Shown here: piece by piece, positions 7,584 through 16,391 of the stretch
Numbering within the stretch: position 1 is the first letter of the stretch
Layout of the letters: every line of letters starts with the position of its first letter
DNA from: JBAYJM01 sp041665065
Lineage (GTDB): Bacteria; Patescibacteriota; Patescibacteriia; 2-01-FULL-39-33
Length of the DNA stretch: 64,000 nt
Reading direction: 5' to 3'
Assembly (NCBI GenBank): GCA_041665065.1
Contig: JBAYJM010000003.1
Location: 1-64,000, forward strand
Translations under genes and position numbers: made by a program
The notes under the pieces: model-generated
What the model was told of the DNA's origin: nothing
Seen by the model: only the letters and a program-made list of their open reading frames with translations
Databases searched by the model: none

Positions 7584-7992
7584 TAAGGGAATCTCGTTGA
7601 TTGAGGCATTAGTCAGTATTGCCATTATTATTATTGTAATTCTGGCAATATCACAGATATTTCCGCTTGCGCTAAAAATTAGCAATCATGCCGAGCAAGA
7701 AACAATCGCCACTAACTTGGCGCAAGCAAAAATTGAGGAAACATTTTCATTGAATTATGAAAATATTCCGACCGGGATAAATGAGGCCAAACACAGACTA
7801 TCTACCGACCCAAACAATCCTTTTTATTATTACCAAAGACAAACAGATGTCCAATATGTTGACGTTGACTTAAATGATTCAGCCTCAGACACGGGCCTAA
7901 AGAAAATTACCACGACTGTATATTGGCAAAGTCCGATATTTAAAACTGAAAAAAATGTTAACCTAATTATACTTATAAGCAAAAGAAATTGA
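7567..7992 (+). CDS. Type IV minor pilin, PilV-like
   Basis: 141 residues. Leader MSKFNNKG, then ISLIEALVSIAIIII with Glu at +5 and a single hydrophobic helix. LAQAKIEETFSLNYENIP is typical of PilV/PilI-type minor pilins. It overlaps both neighbours (17 bases upstream, 4 downstream), a sign of tight translational coupling. Likely part of the tip complex that starts pilus assembly. Confidence 0.85.
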   Translation: MSKFNNKGISLIEALVSIAIIIIVILAISQIFPLALKISNHAEQETIATNLAQAKIEETFSLNYENIPTGINEAKHRLSTDPNNPFYYYQRQTDVQYVDVDLNDSASDTGLKKITTTVYWQSPIFKTEKNVNLIILISKRN

Positions 7993-8558
7993 TGAATTGC
8001 AAAAATAAAAAAGGCTTTACCTTAATTGAAATAATGATTTCATTAACGATATCGATTCTGCTTTTTTTTATTCTTGCCGAGTCATATAGCCTGAGCCAAA
8101 AAATTTATTTTACCACCGACGCTAAAGCTGAAATAACTCAAAACGGCCGGGTTATACTTGACAGGCTAATAAGAGAGCTAAGACAAACACCAGACATTAT
8201 TACTGATTTACCAGAAACCGTGGGAGCCGGGTCCCCAGCAGCAAAAGAAATTATTTTTCAGGACGGTCATGATACGACTCAAATTAATTACATCAGATAT
8301 TATTTGGATGGCAATAATTTTCAAAGGCAAGAAATGTTTTTTTATTTTGAACCCGATATTGCGACTCATGTATATTTCTATGCGACCGACATGTATGGTA
8401 ATGATCCGATCATGGTCACTTCAACGGCAAAAGTTATTGGCGAATACGTTGATGATATTGAATTTTGGGGCGATCGCCTGACTAATATAAATCTTTATTT
8501 ATCAAAAAATGGCCAGTCTGAAATAATAAACACGGCGGTATACGGCCGCAATCTCTAA
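7989..8558 (+). CDS. Type IV minor pilin, PilW-like
   Basis: 189 residues. Leader MMNCKNKKG, then FTLIEIMISLTISILLFF with Glu at +5. NGRVILDRLIRELRQTP is the PilW/GspJ signature after the helix. The start codon overlaps the previous stop (ATGA type). The C-terminal beta-rich part would be exposed on the pilus tip complex. Confidence 0.86.
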   Translation: MMNCKNKKGFTLIEIMISLTISILLFFILAESYSLSQKIYFTTDAKAEITQNGRVILDRLIRELRQTPDIITDLPETVGAGSPAAKEIIFQDGHDTTQINYIRYYLDGNNFQRQEMFFYFEPDIATHVYFYATDMYGNDPIMVTSTAKVIGEYVDDIEFWGDRLTNINLYLSKNGQSEIINTAVYGRNL

Positions 8559-8560
8559 AA

Positions 8561-9757
8561 ATGATGATAAAAAATAAAAGGGGCTTTATTTTAATGGCAA
8601 CAACATTTATAACTGCATTATTGCTTCTGCTTTCTGCATATGTTTTAAATTTTACCTTGACTGAACTAAAAATTTCCACCAGCCAAGCGGTCGCAACGCA
8701 AGCCTACTATTTAGCTGAAAGCGGTGTTGCTGAAGCCATTTGGAGACTGAAAAATGATTCGTCATGGAAAAGCTCTTTTGAAGATAATCCATCATGGACC
8801 ATTCATCTTGTTAAAAATAATGCGCTGTTTTCTGGGGGGTCATACACGATAGACATCGTAAATTCGGGGCAGGCTCGCGGCGAAATAACAGTAACCGGAA
8901 AGATCAACAAAGGAAATTCCACCGCTCAAAGAGTTATAAAAACCTCAGTCTATAAAGCAATTGGCGAAAGTCCTCTCGCAGACGTTGCAGAATATGCCGA
9001 TGGAAATATTGACATATCAGGCTCACTATTAAATGTATATAACGGAAGCCTAGCCTCAAACAATAATGTAATAATCAATTTTTGGAGTGGCGTTAATGTA
9101 GACAATAGAGTCGCGGCCGGAGTGAAAATTATTAAACATTCAAATTCCATTCTTAATGCCGCAAGCACGCTGGAGAATGCGCCAGTAGTGCCAATGCCTG
9201 CTGTATCATTTGATGATTTATCAGACCTCAATTCATTTAAAAATAAAGCTGGCAGTCAAGTCTATACCGAAAACCAATTTGCTGCCATGATGAATGCCAA
9301 CCACAACCTGACTTTAAACGGAGTAACCTATGTTACCGGCGACATTACAGTACCATATACGCAAACGCTGACGATTAATGGCGCCCTGGTTGCCGATAAG
9401 GACATCACAATCGGCGAGAATGATTGGCGATGCATTTTTTCCGGCCGAGCGAATGTCAATGTCAACACACAACCAGGCTCCCCTTCCGGTATTTTTTCTA
9501 AACGTAAAATTAATTTTGAACTTTGCTTGGGTAGTTTTAATGCGGCCGGATTGATTTATGCCAATGATCAAATAGACATTCTTAGCGTACCCAATATAAT
9601 GAATATTGTTGGAGGCGTAATTTCAAGAAAATTGACTTTAACAAGTATTTGGCAGGGCGTTAATATAACACTAAATGAGGAAAATATAATTTCCGGGCTC
9701 GGAAGCGCACTTTTTTCTCCGGTCATAACAGTAGAACACTGGGAAGAACAATACTAG
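8561..9757 (+). CDS. PilX/GspK-like minor pilin with large C-terminal domain
   Basis: 398 residues. Leader MMIKNKRG then FILMATTFITALLLLLSAYV; position +5 is Ala instead of Glu, as is normal for PilX/GspK proteins that cap the pseudopilus tip. AYYLAESGVAEAIWRLK is the family motif. The ~300-residue remainder is beta-rich with repeated short segments (NVIINFWSGVNVDN, ITVPYTQTLTINGALVADKD) that resemble a parallel beta solenoid or polymer-forming-cytoskeletal-type fold. The large exported head could be an adhesin; this is inference. Confidence 0.8.
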   Translation: MMIKNKRGFILMATTFITALLLLLSAYVLNFTLTELKISTSQAVATQAYYLAESGVAEAIWRLKNDSSWKSSFEDNPSWTIHLVKNNALFSGGSYTIDIVNSGQARGEITVTGKINKGNSTAQRVIKTSVYKAIGESPLADVAEYADGNIDISGSLLNVYNGSLASNNNVIINFWSGVNVDNRVAAGVKIIKHSNSILNAASTLENAPVVPMPAVSFDDLSDLNSFKNKAGSQVYTENQFAAMMNANHNLTLNGVTYVTGDITVPYTQTLTINGALVADKDITIGENDWRCIFSGRANVNVNTQPGSPSGIFSKRKINFELCLGSFNAAGLIYANDQIDILSVPNIMNIVGGVISRKLTLTSIWQGVNITLNEENIISGLGSALFSPVITVEHWEEQY

Positions 9758-9774
9758 GGAATTTTATATATTTT

Positions 9775-9783
9775 TGCTATAAT
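9775..9783 (+). promoter_or_regulatory. Possible internal extended -10 before pilM
   Basis: TGC-TATAAT at 9775-9783 in the 52-base gap between the PilX-like gene and pilM, the largest gap in the operon. No good -35 box is seen. Confidence 0.4.
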
Positions 9784-9809
9784 AATTAAAATAGCTTGCA
9801 TAAAATATC

Positions 9810-10859
9810 ATGTCTTTTTTTGTTACAAATAACAATGCCTTTGGCCTTGACATCTCAGATGGCGGTCTTCGTTTGATTCAAATGTGTAAAAAAAATAAAA
9901 AGGTTGCAATTCAACTCTATAATGATATCAACCTGCCAAATGACTGTGTAATAGAAGGTGAAATTAAAAATCAAAAGGTTTTTTTGGATCATTTAAACAA
10001 GCTGCTTAAGACACACATGGGTCATGGCAAAATATCCCATGAGGTAATCTGTTCATTACCGGAATCCAATACTTTTTTAAAGCAACTTACTATTGAAAAA
10101 TGCAACGAAGAAGAAGTAAAAAACAAGGTGGAGGAGGTTTTGCCTCAGCACTTGCCTATGGCCATGGAGGATCTATATCTGGATTGCCAGATTATAAAAA
10201 CAGATGAAAGTACCATGGATATACTAATAGGCGCCTCGCCAAAACAAATTGTCGATTCATACATGGAAATACTTGATATGGCAGGACTCATTCCATCAAT
10301 ATTAGAAATCGAAGCGGCCGCTATTTCACGGCTTGTTATTGAACAAAATGGTGGCATACAGCCGCAGATTATAATTGATATGGGAGCAACGCGTACAGGA
10401 CTATTAATCTATGATGAAAATACTGTAAAATTTACCGTCAGCTTACCCGTATCAGGACAAAAAATAACTGAACTTATCTCTCAAACTCTTGACCTCGACA
10501 AAGAAAAAGCTGAAAAAGCTAAACTTGTTTGCGGCCTTGATTCCGCTAAATGCCAAGGGGCACTACTAGAAATATTTTCTGAAACAATAGATGACCTATG
10601 TGTTCATATCCAATCTGCCATGGATTTCTATAAAATAAATTTCAATAATAAAAAAATAGAAAAAATTACTCTTTGCGGAGGAGGGGCGAATTTTATTGGA
10701 ATAGACAGCCTTCTGCAACAAAAGCTAAACTTGAAAGTTGAAATTGCCAATCCTTTTATAAATATTGCCAATCCTAATAAAAACTACTTTACGCCTCAGA
10801 GATCCCAATCCTATATTGCCGCTATTGGCCTTGGACTAAGAGGTATTTGCCGCCATTAA
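9810..10859 (+). CDS. pilM: Type IV pilus assembly protein PilM
   Basis: 349 residues with the actin-like (FtsA/SHS2) fold of PilM: GLDISDGGLRLIQM at the N-terminus as phosphate loop 1, IIIDMGATRTGLLIYDE as the second, and ITLCGGGANFIGID as the adenosine motif. VEEVLPQHLPMAMEDLYLDC is typical of PilM. It forms a cytoplasmic ring linking PilB/PilC to the PilN N-terminus. pilN starts 1 base after the stop codon. Confidence 0.94.
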   Translation: MSFFVTNNNAFGLDISDGGLRLIQMCKKNKKVAIQLYNDINLPNDCVIEGEIKNQKVFLDHLNKLLKTHMGHGKISHEVICSLPESNTFLKQLTIEKCNEEEVKNKVEEVLPQHLPMAMEDLYLDCQIIKTDESTMDILIGASPKQIVDSYMEILDMAGLIPSILEIEAAAISRLVIEQNGGIQPQIIIDMGATRTGLLIYDENTVKFTVSLPVSGQKITELISQTLDLDKEKAEKAKLVCGLDSAKCQGALLEIFSETIDDLCVHIQSAMDFYKINFNNKKIEKITLCGGGANFIGIDSLLQQKLNLKVEIANPFINIANPNKNYFTPQRSQSYIAAIGLGLRGICRH

Positions 10860-10860
10860 T

Positions 10861-11397
10861 ATGATAACCATAAATTTGGTTCCGCAGGAACATAAAGAAA
10901 AAATCCAAAGAAAAAAAATTTACGTTTCTATAAAAGAAGCTCTTTTGATAATATTACTCTTTTCTTCAGTTGCTTCCATTTTACTTATACTTTCAAAATT
11001 TTATCTTGAGGATCAATTAGCGAGGCTCACCGATCAAAATAGCCATGGCATAGCGGCCATCCAATTAACTAATACAAAGATAAAGGCATTAAACAATAAA
11101 ATCATCGAGGCATATACGGTACAAAAAAACTTCAAATCATGGACAGCTGCAATTAATCCTATCCACGTAAGCAAAGGAGATAAAATAACCTTTTCTTCAT
11201 TAAAGATTTTTAAACAACAGTCAAGTATTGAAATAACTGGCGTCGCCAAAACAAGAGCCGACTTAGTTGCCTTTCAAAAAAGGCTCCAAAAAATTGACGG
11301 TTTTACAAAAGTAAATTTACCAATTAGCGACCTCATCAATAAGGGAAATAACGGTTTTACAATTAGAATAGAAATCGATTTAAACAAGCTGCCATGA
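10861..11397 (+). CDS. pilN: Type IV pilus assembly protein PilN
   Basis: 178 residues. The conserved N-terminal INLVPQEHKEK motif binds PilM. A membrane helix (ALLIILLFSSVASILLIL, ~25-45), a coiled-coil stretch and a small ferredoxin-like domain follow. It pairs with PilO to make the inner-membrane alignment complex. The stop codon overlaps the pilO start by 4 bases. Confidence 0.92.
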   Translation: MITINLVPQEHKEKIQRKKIYVSIKEALLIILLFSSVASILLILSKFYLEDQLARLTDQNSHGIAAIQLTNTKIKALNNKIIEAYTVQKNFKSWTAAINPIHVSKGDKITFSSLKIFKQQSSIEITGVAKTRADLVAFQKRLQKIDGFTKVNLPISDLINKGNNGFTIRIEIDLNKLP

Positions 11398-11918
11398 ACT
11401 TGAAAAAGAATAAATTTATAATTGCTATTTTTGCCATAACTGCCTGTTGCGCAGTCGTGATTGCATTTTTGATCATCCCCAACATCCAAGATATTGTGAA
11501 AATCAATCAAGATATTATATTTCAAAGAGAAGACCTTGAAAAGAAAGCCGCTCTTGGGCTTAACATAAAACAAATTTCTTCCGAAATTTCAGCAATGGAA
11601 AAAAACAGCGCCGAGTTAAATAAAATGTATATAAAATCCGGAAAGGAATTAGAATTTTTAACCCTGCTTGACGAAATAGCTCAAAAAAACAATGTTGATG
11701 CTCAAGCAGTTCCACAATTTCCCGAAAAGAATGCCGAAAAATTAACAAAAATACCCTTAACAATTATCATAAAGGGAAAATTTGTAAATGTTTTTAGCTA
11801 TATCGGGAGCCTTGAAACAATGCCATATTATTACAATATTGATTCACTGGAAATCCAAGAAGGGGCGAATGACGCAACAACGGCAAACCTAACCGGTAAC
11901 ATTTATCTAAATAGATAA
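11394..11918 (+). CDS. pilO: Type IV pilus assembly protein PilO
   Basis: 174 residues: short cytoplasmic tail, one helix (FIIAIFAITACCAVVIAFLI), a coiled coil (ISSEISAMEKNSAELNKMY), then a small alpha/beta domain with TKIPLTIIIKGKFVNVFSYI and LETMPYYYNIDSLEI, which is the usual PilO core. It follows pilN with overlap, as in other pilMNO operons. Confidence 0.9.
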   Translation: MNLKKNKFIIAIFAITACCAVVIAFLIIPNIQDIVKINQDIIFQREDLEKKAALGLNIKQISSEISAMEKNSAELNKMYIKSGKELEFLTLLDEIAQKNNVDAQAVPQFPEKNAEKLTKIPLTIIIKGKFVNVFSYIGSLETMPYYYNIDSLEIQEGANDATTANLTGNIYLNR

Positions 11919-11925
11919 ACCTAAA

Positions 11926-12246
11926 ATGAAAAAAATCAATCCACAAAAAACTTATAGTTTTTTTGAAAAATATCTAAACACCCTGGTCTTGGCTGCCGTG
12001 GTTATAATTCTTGGAGTGCTTATTTATTTTTTATACACTAATTTTTATTTAACTCTCTCAGAAGCAAAGGTCGTGACCTCATTACAAAATAAGGTAATTT
12101 CTGAAAGATTAGAAAAAGAAAAATTTTACCTGATACTCGATAATATCAATAAAAAAACATCAAAGAAAATTGAATCAATTTCATCATCAAGCCCATCACT
12201 GGCTAACACGTCAACCAGCTCAACAATTCCTAAATTAAGAAACTAA
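11926..12246 (+). CDS. Unknown single-helix protein at the end of the pilus operon
   Basis: 106 residues: a short cytoplasmic start, one membrane helix (TLVLAAVVIILGVLIYFLY, ~17-36), a charged helical stretch and a Ser/Thr-rich end (SISSSSPSLANTSTSSTIP). No family is recognised. It lies 7 bases after pilO and just before a terminator, so it is the last gene of the operon. Its place matches PilP in Proteobacteria but no PilP similarity is visible. A pilus accessory role is inference from position. Confidence 0.7.
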   Translation: MKKINPQKTYSFFEKYLNTLVLAAVVIILGVLIYFLYTNFYLTLSEAKVVTSLQNKVISERLEKEKFYLILDNINKKTSKKIESISSSSPSLANTSTSSTIPKLRN

Positions 12247-12272
12247 AAAATCCGGGCAACCGGATTTTTTTT
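12245..12272. terminator. Bidirectional terminator, pilus operon / nifS
   Basis: AATCCGG / CCGGATT around GCAA with A runs on the left and T runs on the right. It serves the converging pilus operon (plus) and nifS (minus). Confidence 0.85.
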
Positions 12273-12283
12273 ATTTCAATAGT

Positions 12284-13477
12284 TTATTTAATCGGCGACA
12301 TTTCCCTTAGCCTTAAAATTATAGGGGGCAAAACTCTTAATAGATAATCTACTTCTTTTTTGTTATTAAATCTTCCAAGACTGAATCGTATGCTCCCGTG
12401 CGCCAATTCCGGCTTGACTCCAATAGCACTTAAGACATGAGACGGTTCAAGTGAACCGGATGAGCAGGCAGAACCGGTAGAAACGGCTATGCCTTTTTGG
12501 GAAAGCATAAGCAAAATACTTTCGCCTTCCGCCCCCTCAAAAATAATACTGGCATTAGAGTGTAATCTTTTTTCCATGTCGCCGTTAACGGAAATATTAT
12601 CTATTTTTGACTTTATTCCCCTAACCAAGTAGTCCCTTAAACTTTTTAGCTTGTTGTTCTTCTTCTGGGACTGTGTTTTCATGATGATGTCGACGGCTTT
12701 TGCCATTCCAACTATGCCGGCAACATTGTAAGTTCCCGGCCTGACATTGTTTTGTTGGTGTCCGCCAAAAATTTGCGCTCGAAATGGGGTGTTTTTTTTC
12801 AAATACAACACGCCAACGCCTTTGGGTCCATAAATTTTATGAGCTGAAAATGAAAGCAAATCTACTCCTAATTTTTTGACATTCATATCTAAATAACCGG
12901 CCGCTTGCGTGGCATCAGTGTGAAAATAAATTTTATTTTTTCTACCGTCGTTTATTTTTTTAATTTCTTTTCCTATCTCTGCAATCGGTTGTGTTGTACC
13001 AATTTCATTATTAGCATACATGACAGAGATCAGCACAGTATTGTCTTTAATTTCCTTGCAAATCGAATTAACATCCATCAGGCCTTTGGAATTCGGCTTT
13101 ACAAAAGTGACATCCGCCCCGTCTCTAGCCAGCTGTTTTGCCGGCTCCAATACAGCATCATGTTCAATGGCGGAGACGATAATATGGGGCTTTAAATTGG
13201 AATTTGTCCTTTTAATGGCCTCCACGGGCCCCCAAATAGCCATATTATCGCTTTCTGTCGCACCAGAGGTGAAATACACCTCCTCAGCGCTACAGCCCAA
13301 AAAAGAGGCTATTTTTTGCTTTGCTTGATCAACGGCATTTTTGGCGTCCCTGCCAGCAAAATGCAACGAAGAAGCATTGCCAAATTGATTTTTTAAAAAT
13401 GGCTCCATAGCCTTAAAAACAGCCGGGTCGAGTGGTGTAGTGGCCGCATTATCAAAATAAACTTTAATTGTTGCCAT
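12284..13477 (-). CDS. nifS: Cysteine desulfurase (NifS/IscS family)
   Basis: 397 residues from ATG 13477 (MATIKVYFDNAATTPLDP); a longer frame from 13504 adds nine non-conserved residues. The PLP lysine is Lys213 in SFSAHKIYGPKG, the PLP-stacking His is His105 (IEHDAV), and the sulfur-carrying cysteine is Cys338 in STGSACSSGSLEPSHVL. It takes sulfur from cysteine and passes it to the IscU scaffold. The start overlaps the end of rmlA by 14 bases, so it is the distal gene of the Rrf2-iscU-nfu-rmlB-rmlA-nifS operon. Confidence 0.95.
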   Translation of the reverse strand: MATIKVYFDNAATTPLDPAVFKAMEPFLKNQFGNASSLHFAGRDAKNAVDQAKQKIASFLGCSAEEVYFTSGATESDNMAIWGPVEAIKRTNSNLKPHIIVSAIEHDAVLEPAKQLARDGADVTFVKPNSKGLMDVNSICKEIKDNTVLISVMYANNEIGTTQPIAEIGKEIKKINDGRKNKIYFHTDATQAAGYLDMNVKKLGVDLLSFSAHKIYGPKGVGVLYLKKNTPFRAQIFGGHQQNNVRPGTYNVAGIVGMAKAVDIIMKTQSQKKNNKLKSLRDYLVRGIKSKIDNISVNGDMEKRLHSNASIIFEGAEGESILLMLSQKGIAVSTGSACSSGSLEPSHVLSAIGVKPELAHGSIRFSLGRFNNKKEVDYLLRVLPPIILRLREMSPIK

Positions 13478-14207
13478 ATAAATTATTTTTAACTTTTTTT
13501 GCAATTAAATTTGAAGCTGCCAGAAGAGACTCAAACGTTCCTGCATCGGTCCAATCACCTCTTAACGTTTCATAAGTCATTATACTATTATCAATATAAA
13601 AATTATTTACATCAGTTATTTCAAGCTCGCCCCTGCCTGAAGGCTTAAGGGTTTTGATTATTTCCCAAACCTGGCTGTCATAACAGTAGAACCCAGTAAC
13701 TGCCAAATTAGATTTCGGCTCGGACGGTTTTTCTTCAATTTTTTTTACGGCGCTTCCATTTAATTCGGCTACTCCAAATCTACTAGGATCAACCACCTCT
13801 TTTAAAAAAATTTTAGCCCCCCTATTCTGTACTGCAAAGTCGCTGACACCATTTTTAATCTGGTCGTATTCGGCATAAATATTATCTCCCAAAATAACAG
13901 CTATTTTATCATTATCTGCGAAATCCTCGCAAAGACCAAGCGCCTCAGCTATACCTCCGGCCTTCTCCTGCACTGCGTATGAAATTCTTATGCCATAATC
14001 CCTGCCCGATCCAAGCAATTCAAGAAAATGCCCGGCGTGACCGGTACCCGATACGATCATAATATCCTTAATTCCTGCTGCCATTAATGTTTCTAGAGGA
14101 TAAAGAATCATCGGCTTATCATAAACAGGAAGAAGATGTTTATTAGTAACTTTTGTGCAAGGCATCAGCCTCGTACCATGGCCTCCAGCAAGAATTATAC
14201 CGCGCAT
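13464..14207 (-). CDS. rmlA: Glucose-1-phosphate thymidylyltransferase-like nucleotidyltransferase
   Basis: 247 residues. The nucleotidyltransferase signature is clear: GIILAGGHGTRLMPCTKVTN, then KHLLPVYDKPMILYPLETL. VILGDNIYAEYD holds the metal-binding Asp, and VTGFYCYDSQVWEII matches RmlA. At 247 residues it is shorter than typical RmlA (~290), lacking the C-terminal extension. It makes dTDP-glucose from glucose-1-phosphate. It is 21 bases after rmlB and overlaps nifS. Confidence 0.88.
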   Translation of the reverse strand: MRGIILAGGHGTRLMPCTKVTNKHLLPVYDKPMILYPLETLMAAGIKDIMIVSGTGHAGHFLELLGSGRDYGIRISYAVQEKAGGIAEALGLCEDFADNDKIAVILGDNIYAEYDQIKNGVSDFAVQNRGAKIFLKEVVDPSRFGVAELNGSAVKKIEEKPSEPKSNLAVTGFYCYDSQVWEIIKTLKPSGRGELEITDVNNFYIDNSIMTYETLRGDWTDAGTFESLLAASNLIAKKVKNNLYGNN

Positions 14208-14228
14208 TTTTTTATATTTATTTTTTAG

Positions 14229-15242
14229 TTATACCGAGATATATTGTTTTTCGTAATAGTTTTGATATTCTCCTCCTTTTACCCTATTAACCCACTCCTG
14301 ATTGTCCATATACCACTTGACTGTCATTTCCAAATATTTATCAAAACCATAGAGTGGCTTATAGCCCAAATCCCTCTCAGCTTTAGAAAAATTTACCGCG
14401 TATCTTCGATCGTGAGCCGGCCTGTCTTTGACAAATTCAATCATGTCTTCATTTTTTCCCAAAATAGCCAGCACTTTTTTCACTAATTCTAAATTATTAA
14501 CTTTTTCGGTCATTCCACCAATGCAATATGTTTCCTTATTTTTTCCACTTTGAATAATTAGTTCAATAGCTCGACAATGATCATCAACATAAAGCCAGTC
14601 CCTTATATATTTGCCATCGCCATATACCGGGATTTTTTTATCAGATAAGACATTTGAAATCATCAGAGGCAAGAATTTTTCCGGGAATTGGAAAGGACCG
14701 AAATTATTAGAGCAGTTAGAAATCGTATAGGACAAATCAAAAGTGTCTCCAAAAGATCTCACCAAATGGTCTGATCCAGCCTTAGAAGCGGAATAAGGAC
14801 TGTGCGGATCATAAGGAGTTTTTTCGTCAAACTTATTATCACCCTCTAAGTCCAGCGATCCAAATACCTCATCAGTCGAAACATGATGGATTTTCTTATT
14901 TCCATTTTTAACCGCTGCATCCAAAAGAACTTGAGTCCCCACAATGTTTGTAATGACAAATGGAGTTGAATCCATAATTGATCTATCAACATGAGACTCT
15001 GCCGCAAAATGGATTATTTGATCTATGTCGCTTACCAATTCATTAACCAATTCTCGATCACATATATCACCTTTTACAAATCTATAATTAGGATTTTCCT
15101 GCACATCTTTCAAATTTTCCAAATTACCCGCATAAGTGAGTTTATCCAAATTAACAATTTGATCATTAGGATGATTATTTAACCAATATCTAATAAAATT
15201 AGATCCGATAAATCCTGCTCCTCCGGTTACTAATATTTTCAT
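14229..15242 (-). CDS. rmlB: dTDP-glucose 4,6-dehydratase
   Basis: 337 residues, an extended short-chain dehydrogenase: NAD-binding ILVTGGAGFIGSNFIRYWL, HFAAESHVDRSI, the catalytic STDEVFG (Thr-Asp-Glu triad) and YSASK (Tyr-Lys), and the sugar-binding NCSNNFGPFQFPEKFLPL. These are the RmlB hallmarks. It dehydrates dTDP-glucose to the 4-keto-6-deoxy sugar for surface glycans. It lies 20 bases after nfu and 21 before rmlA inside a Fe-S operon; rmlC and rmlD are not in the window. Confidence 0.94.
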   Translation of the reverse strand: MKILVTGGAGFIGSNFIRYWLNNHPNDQIVNLDKLTYAGNLENLKDVQENPNYRFVKGDICDRELVNELVSDIDQIIHFAAESHVDRSIMDSTPFVITNIVGTQVLLDAAVKNGNKKIHHVSTDEVFGSLDLEGDNKFDEKTPYDPHSPYSASKAGSDHLVRSFGDTFDLSYTISNCSNNFGPFQFPEKFLPLMISNVLSDKKIPVYGDGKYIRDWLYVDDHCRAIELIIQSGKNKETYCIGGMTEKVNNLELVKKVLAILGKNEDMIEFVKDRPAHDRRYAVNFSKAERDLGYKPLYGFDKYLEMTVKWYMDNQEWVNRVKGGEYQNYYEKQYISV

Positions 15243-15262
15243 AATGCCAATTAATTTCCAAA

Positions 15263-15487
15263 TTAAACAGCCTGGACTATTTTTACTTCCGGAACTTTTT
15301 CTCTAACGGCCTTTGCGATTCCCTGTTGAAGGGTAACCATTGCCATAGGACAGCCATGGCATGCACCCTGAAGTTTTAACTTTAAAATTCCATCGCTTTC
15401 ATCAAATGACACAAACTCAACATCGCCACCATCCATTTGCAAATGAGGACGAAATTCATCTAGAGCAGCTTTTATTTTTTCGATCAT
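15263..15487 (-). CDS. NifU C-terminal-domain (Nfu) Fe-S carrier
   Basis: 74 residues, just the Nfu domain. LQMDGGDVEFV and GACHGCPMAMVTLQQGI carry the CxxC (Cys43, Cys46) that bridges a [4Fe-4S] cluster between two subunits. It hands clusters from the scaffold to target proteins. It lies 9 bases after iscU. Confidence 0.93.
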   Translation of the reverse strand: MIEKIKAALDEFRPHLQMDGGDVEFVSFDESDGILKLKLQGACHGCPMAMVTLQQGIAKAVREKVPEVKIVQAV

Positions 15488-15496
15488 ATTTTTATA

Positions 15497-15880
15497 TTAC
15501 TTTTTAGATTCTCTATAATTTTTAATTGCCTCCTGCAATCCTTCGTGAGCTAAGACTGAACAATGCAACTTAGGCGCCGGCAAGCCGCCCAATTCATTTG
15601 CTATATCTAATTTGCCTATTTTTAATGCCTCATCTAAAGTCTTGCCCTTTGCCATGTCAGTTAACATTGATGATGTGGCGATAGCCGCCCCGCAACCCAA
15701 TGTCTCAAATTTAATATCATCAATTATATCTTCGGCCTTTTTATTTTGGCCGACTTTTATATAAATTTTCATAATATCGCCACAAACAGGATTTCCGACC
15801 TGTCCAACACCATCAGCATCTTTAATTGTGCCCTGATTGTGGGGCTTTTGAAAATGCTTTAATACTTTTTCGTTATACAT
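15497..15880 (-). CDS. iscU: Fe-S cluster scaffold IscU/NifU
   Basis: 127 residues, the usual length. The three cluster cysteines are Cys33 (GNPVCGDIMKI, with Asp35), Cys63 (ETLGCGAAIATSS) and Cys107 (KLHCSVLAHEGL). It builds [2Fe-2S]/[4Fe-4S] clusters with sulfur from NifS. The IscU/SufU choice is open; the 18-residue SufU insertion is not visible. Confidence 0.95.
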   Translation of the reverse strand: MYNEKVLKHFQKPHNQGTIKDADGVGQVGNPVCGDIMKIYIKVGQNKKAEDIIDDIKFETLGCGAAIATSSMLTDMAKGKTLDEALKIGKLDIANELGGLPAPKLHCSVLAHEGLQEAIKNYRESKK

Positions 15881-15912
15881 AAAAATTTAATTTTTAATTT
15901 ATTAATTTTAAA

Positions 15913-16317
15913 TTATACAAGGTTTGCTAAAGTGAATTTTCGCAATGTCTTTATAATATTCTTTTGTAATTCATCCCAAACTTTTTTAGTTAAACAGCCA
16001 TTGACGGAACATGCTACTTTTCCATTCTCCCCCGCCATGCAATAAAATACAGCTAATGGCCCCTCAAGAGCCTCTACAATTTCAAAAATATTTATTTCTT
16101 TTGGCGATCGTGACAACTTATAGCCTCCACTTACCCCCTTAATACTCTTAACTAAATCATTTGCCTTTAACTTAACAAATAAATGTTCCAAATAAGACTG
16201 AGATATGTGTTCTTTTTTTGAAATTTCGGTCAGGGAAAGCGGATTATTATTTTTGCCATTTTTTGCCAAAGCCGTCATGGCCTTAAGACCGTATTCTGTT
16301 TTAGTAGTAAACATCAT
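15913..16317 (-). CDS. Rrf2-family (IscR-like) transcription regulator
   Basis: 134 residues. N-terminal winged helix: FTTKTEYGLKAMTALA, then LSLTEISKKEHISQSYLEHL and IKGVSGGYKLSR. Cysteines 93, 103 and 108 (FYCMAG.., VACSVNGC) match the three Fe-S ligands of IscR in number and rough spacing. It would sense Fe-S status and repress its own operon. It is the first gene of the six-gene operon, behind a good promoter with a dyad just downstream. Confidence 0.9.
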   Translation of the reverse strand: MMFTTKTEYGLKAMTALAKNGKNNNPLSLTEISKKEHISQSYLEHLFVKLKANDLVKSIKGVSGGYKLSRSPKEINIFEIVEALEGPLAVFYCMAGENGKVACSVNGCLTKKVWDELQKNIIKTLRKFTLANLV

Positions 16318-16362
16318 AATTCTTGCATTTTAGTTCTAAATAGCTCCTTTCAGCTAAGGATA

Positions 16363-16377
16363 AACTCCTAGTAAGTT
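16363..16377 (-). promoter_or_regulatory. Candidate Rrf2 operator
   Basis: AACTCCTAGTAAGTT: an AACT..AGTT dyad with 7 central bases, placed about +8 to +22 of the predicted transcript. Position supports autorepression by the Rrf2 protein; the motif itself is a weak palindrome. Confidence 0.4.
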
Positions 16378-16391
16378 AGTTGGTTATTTAT

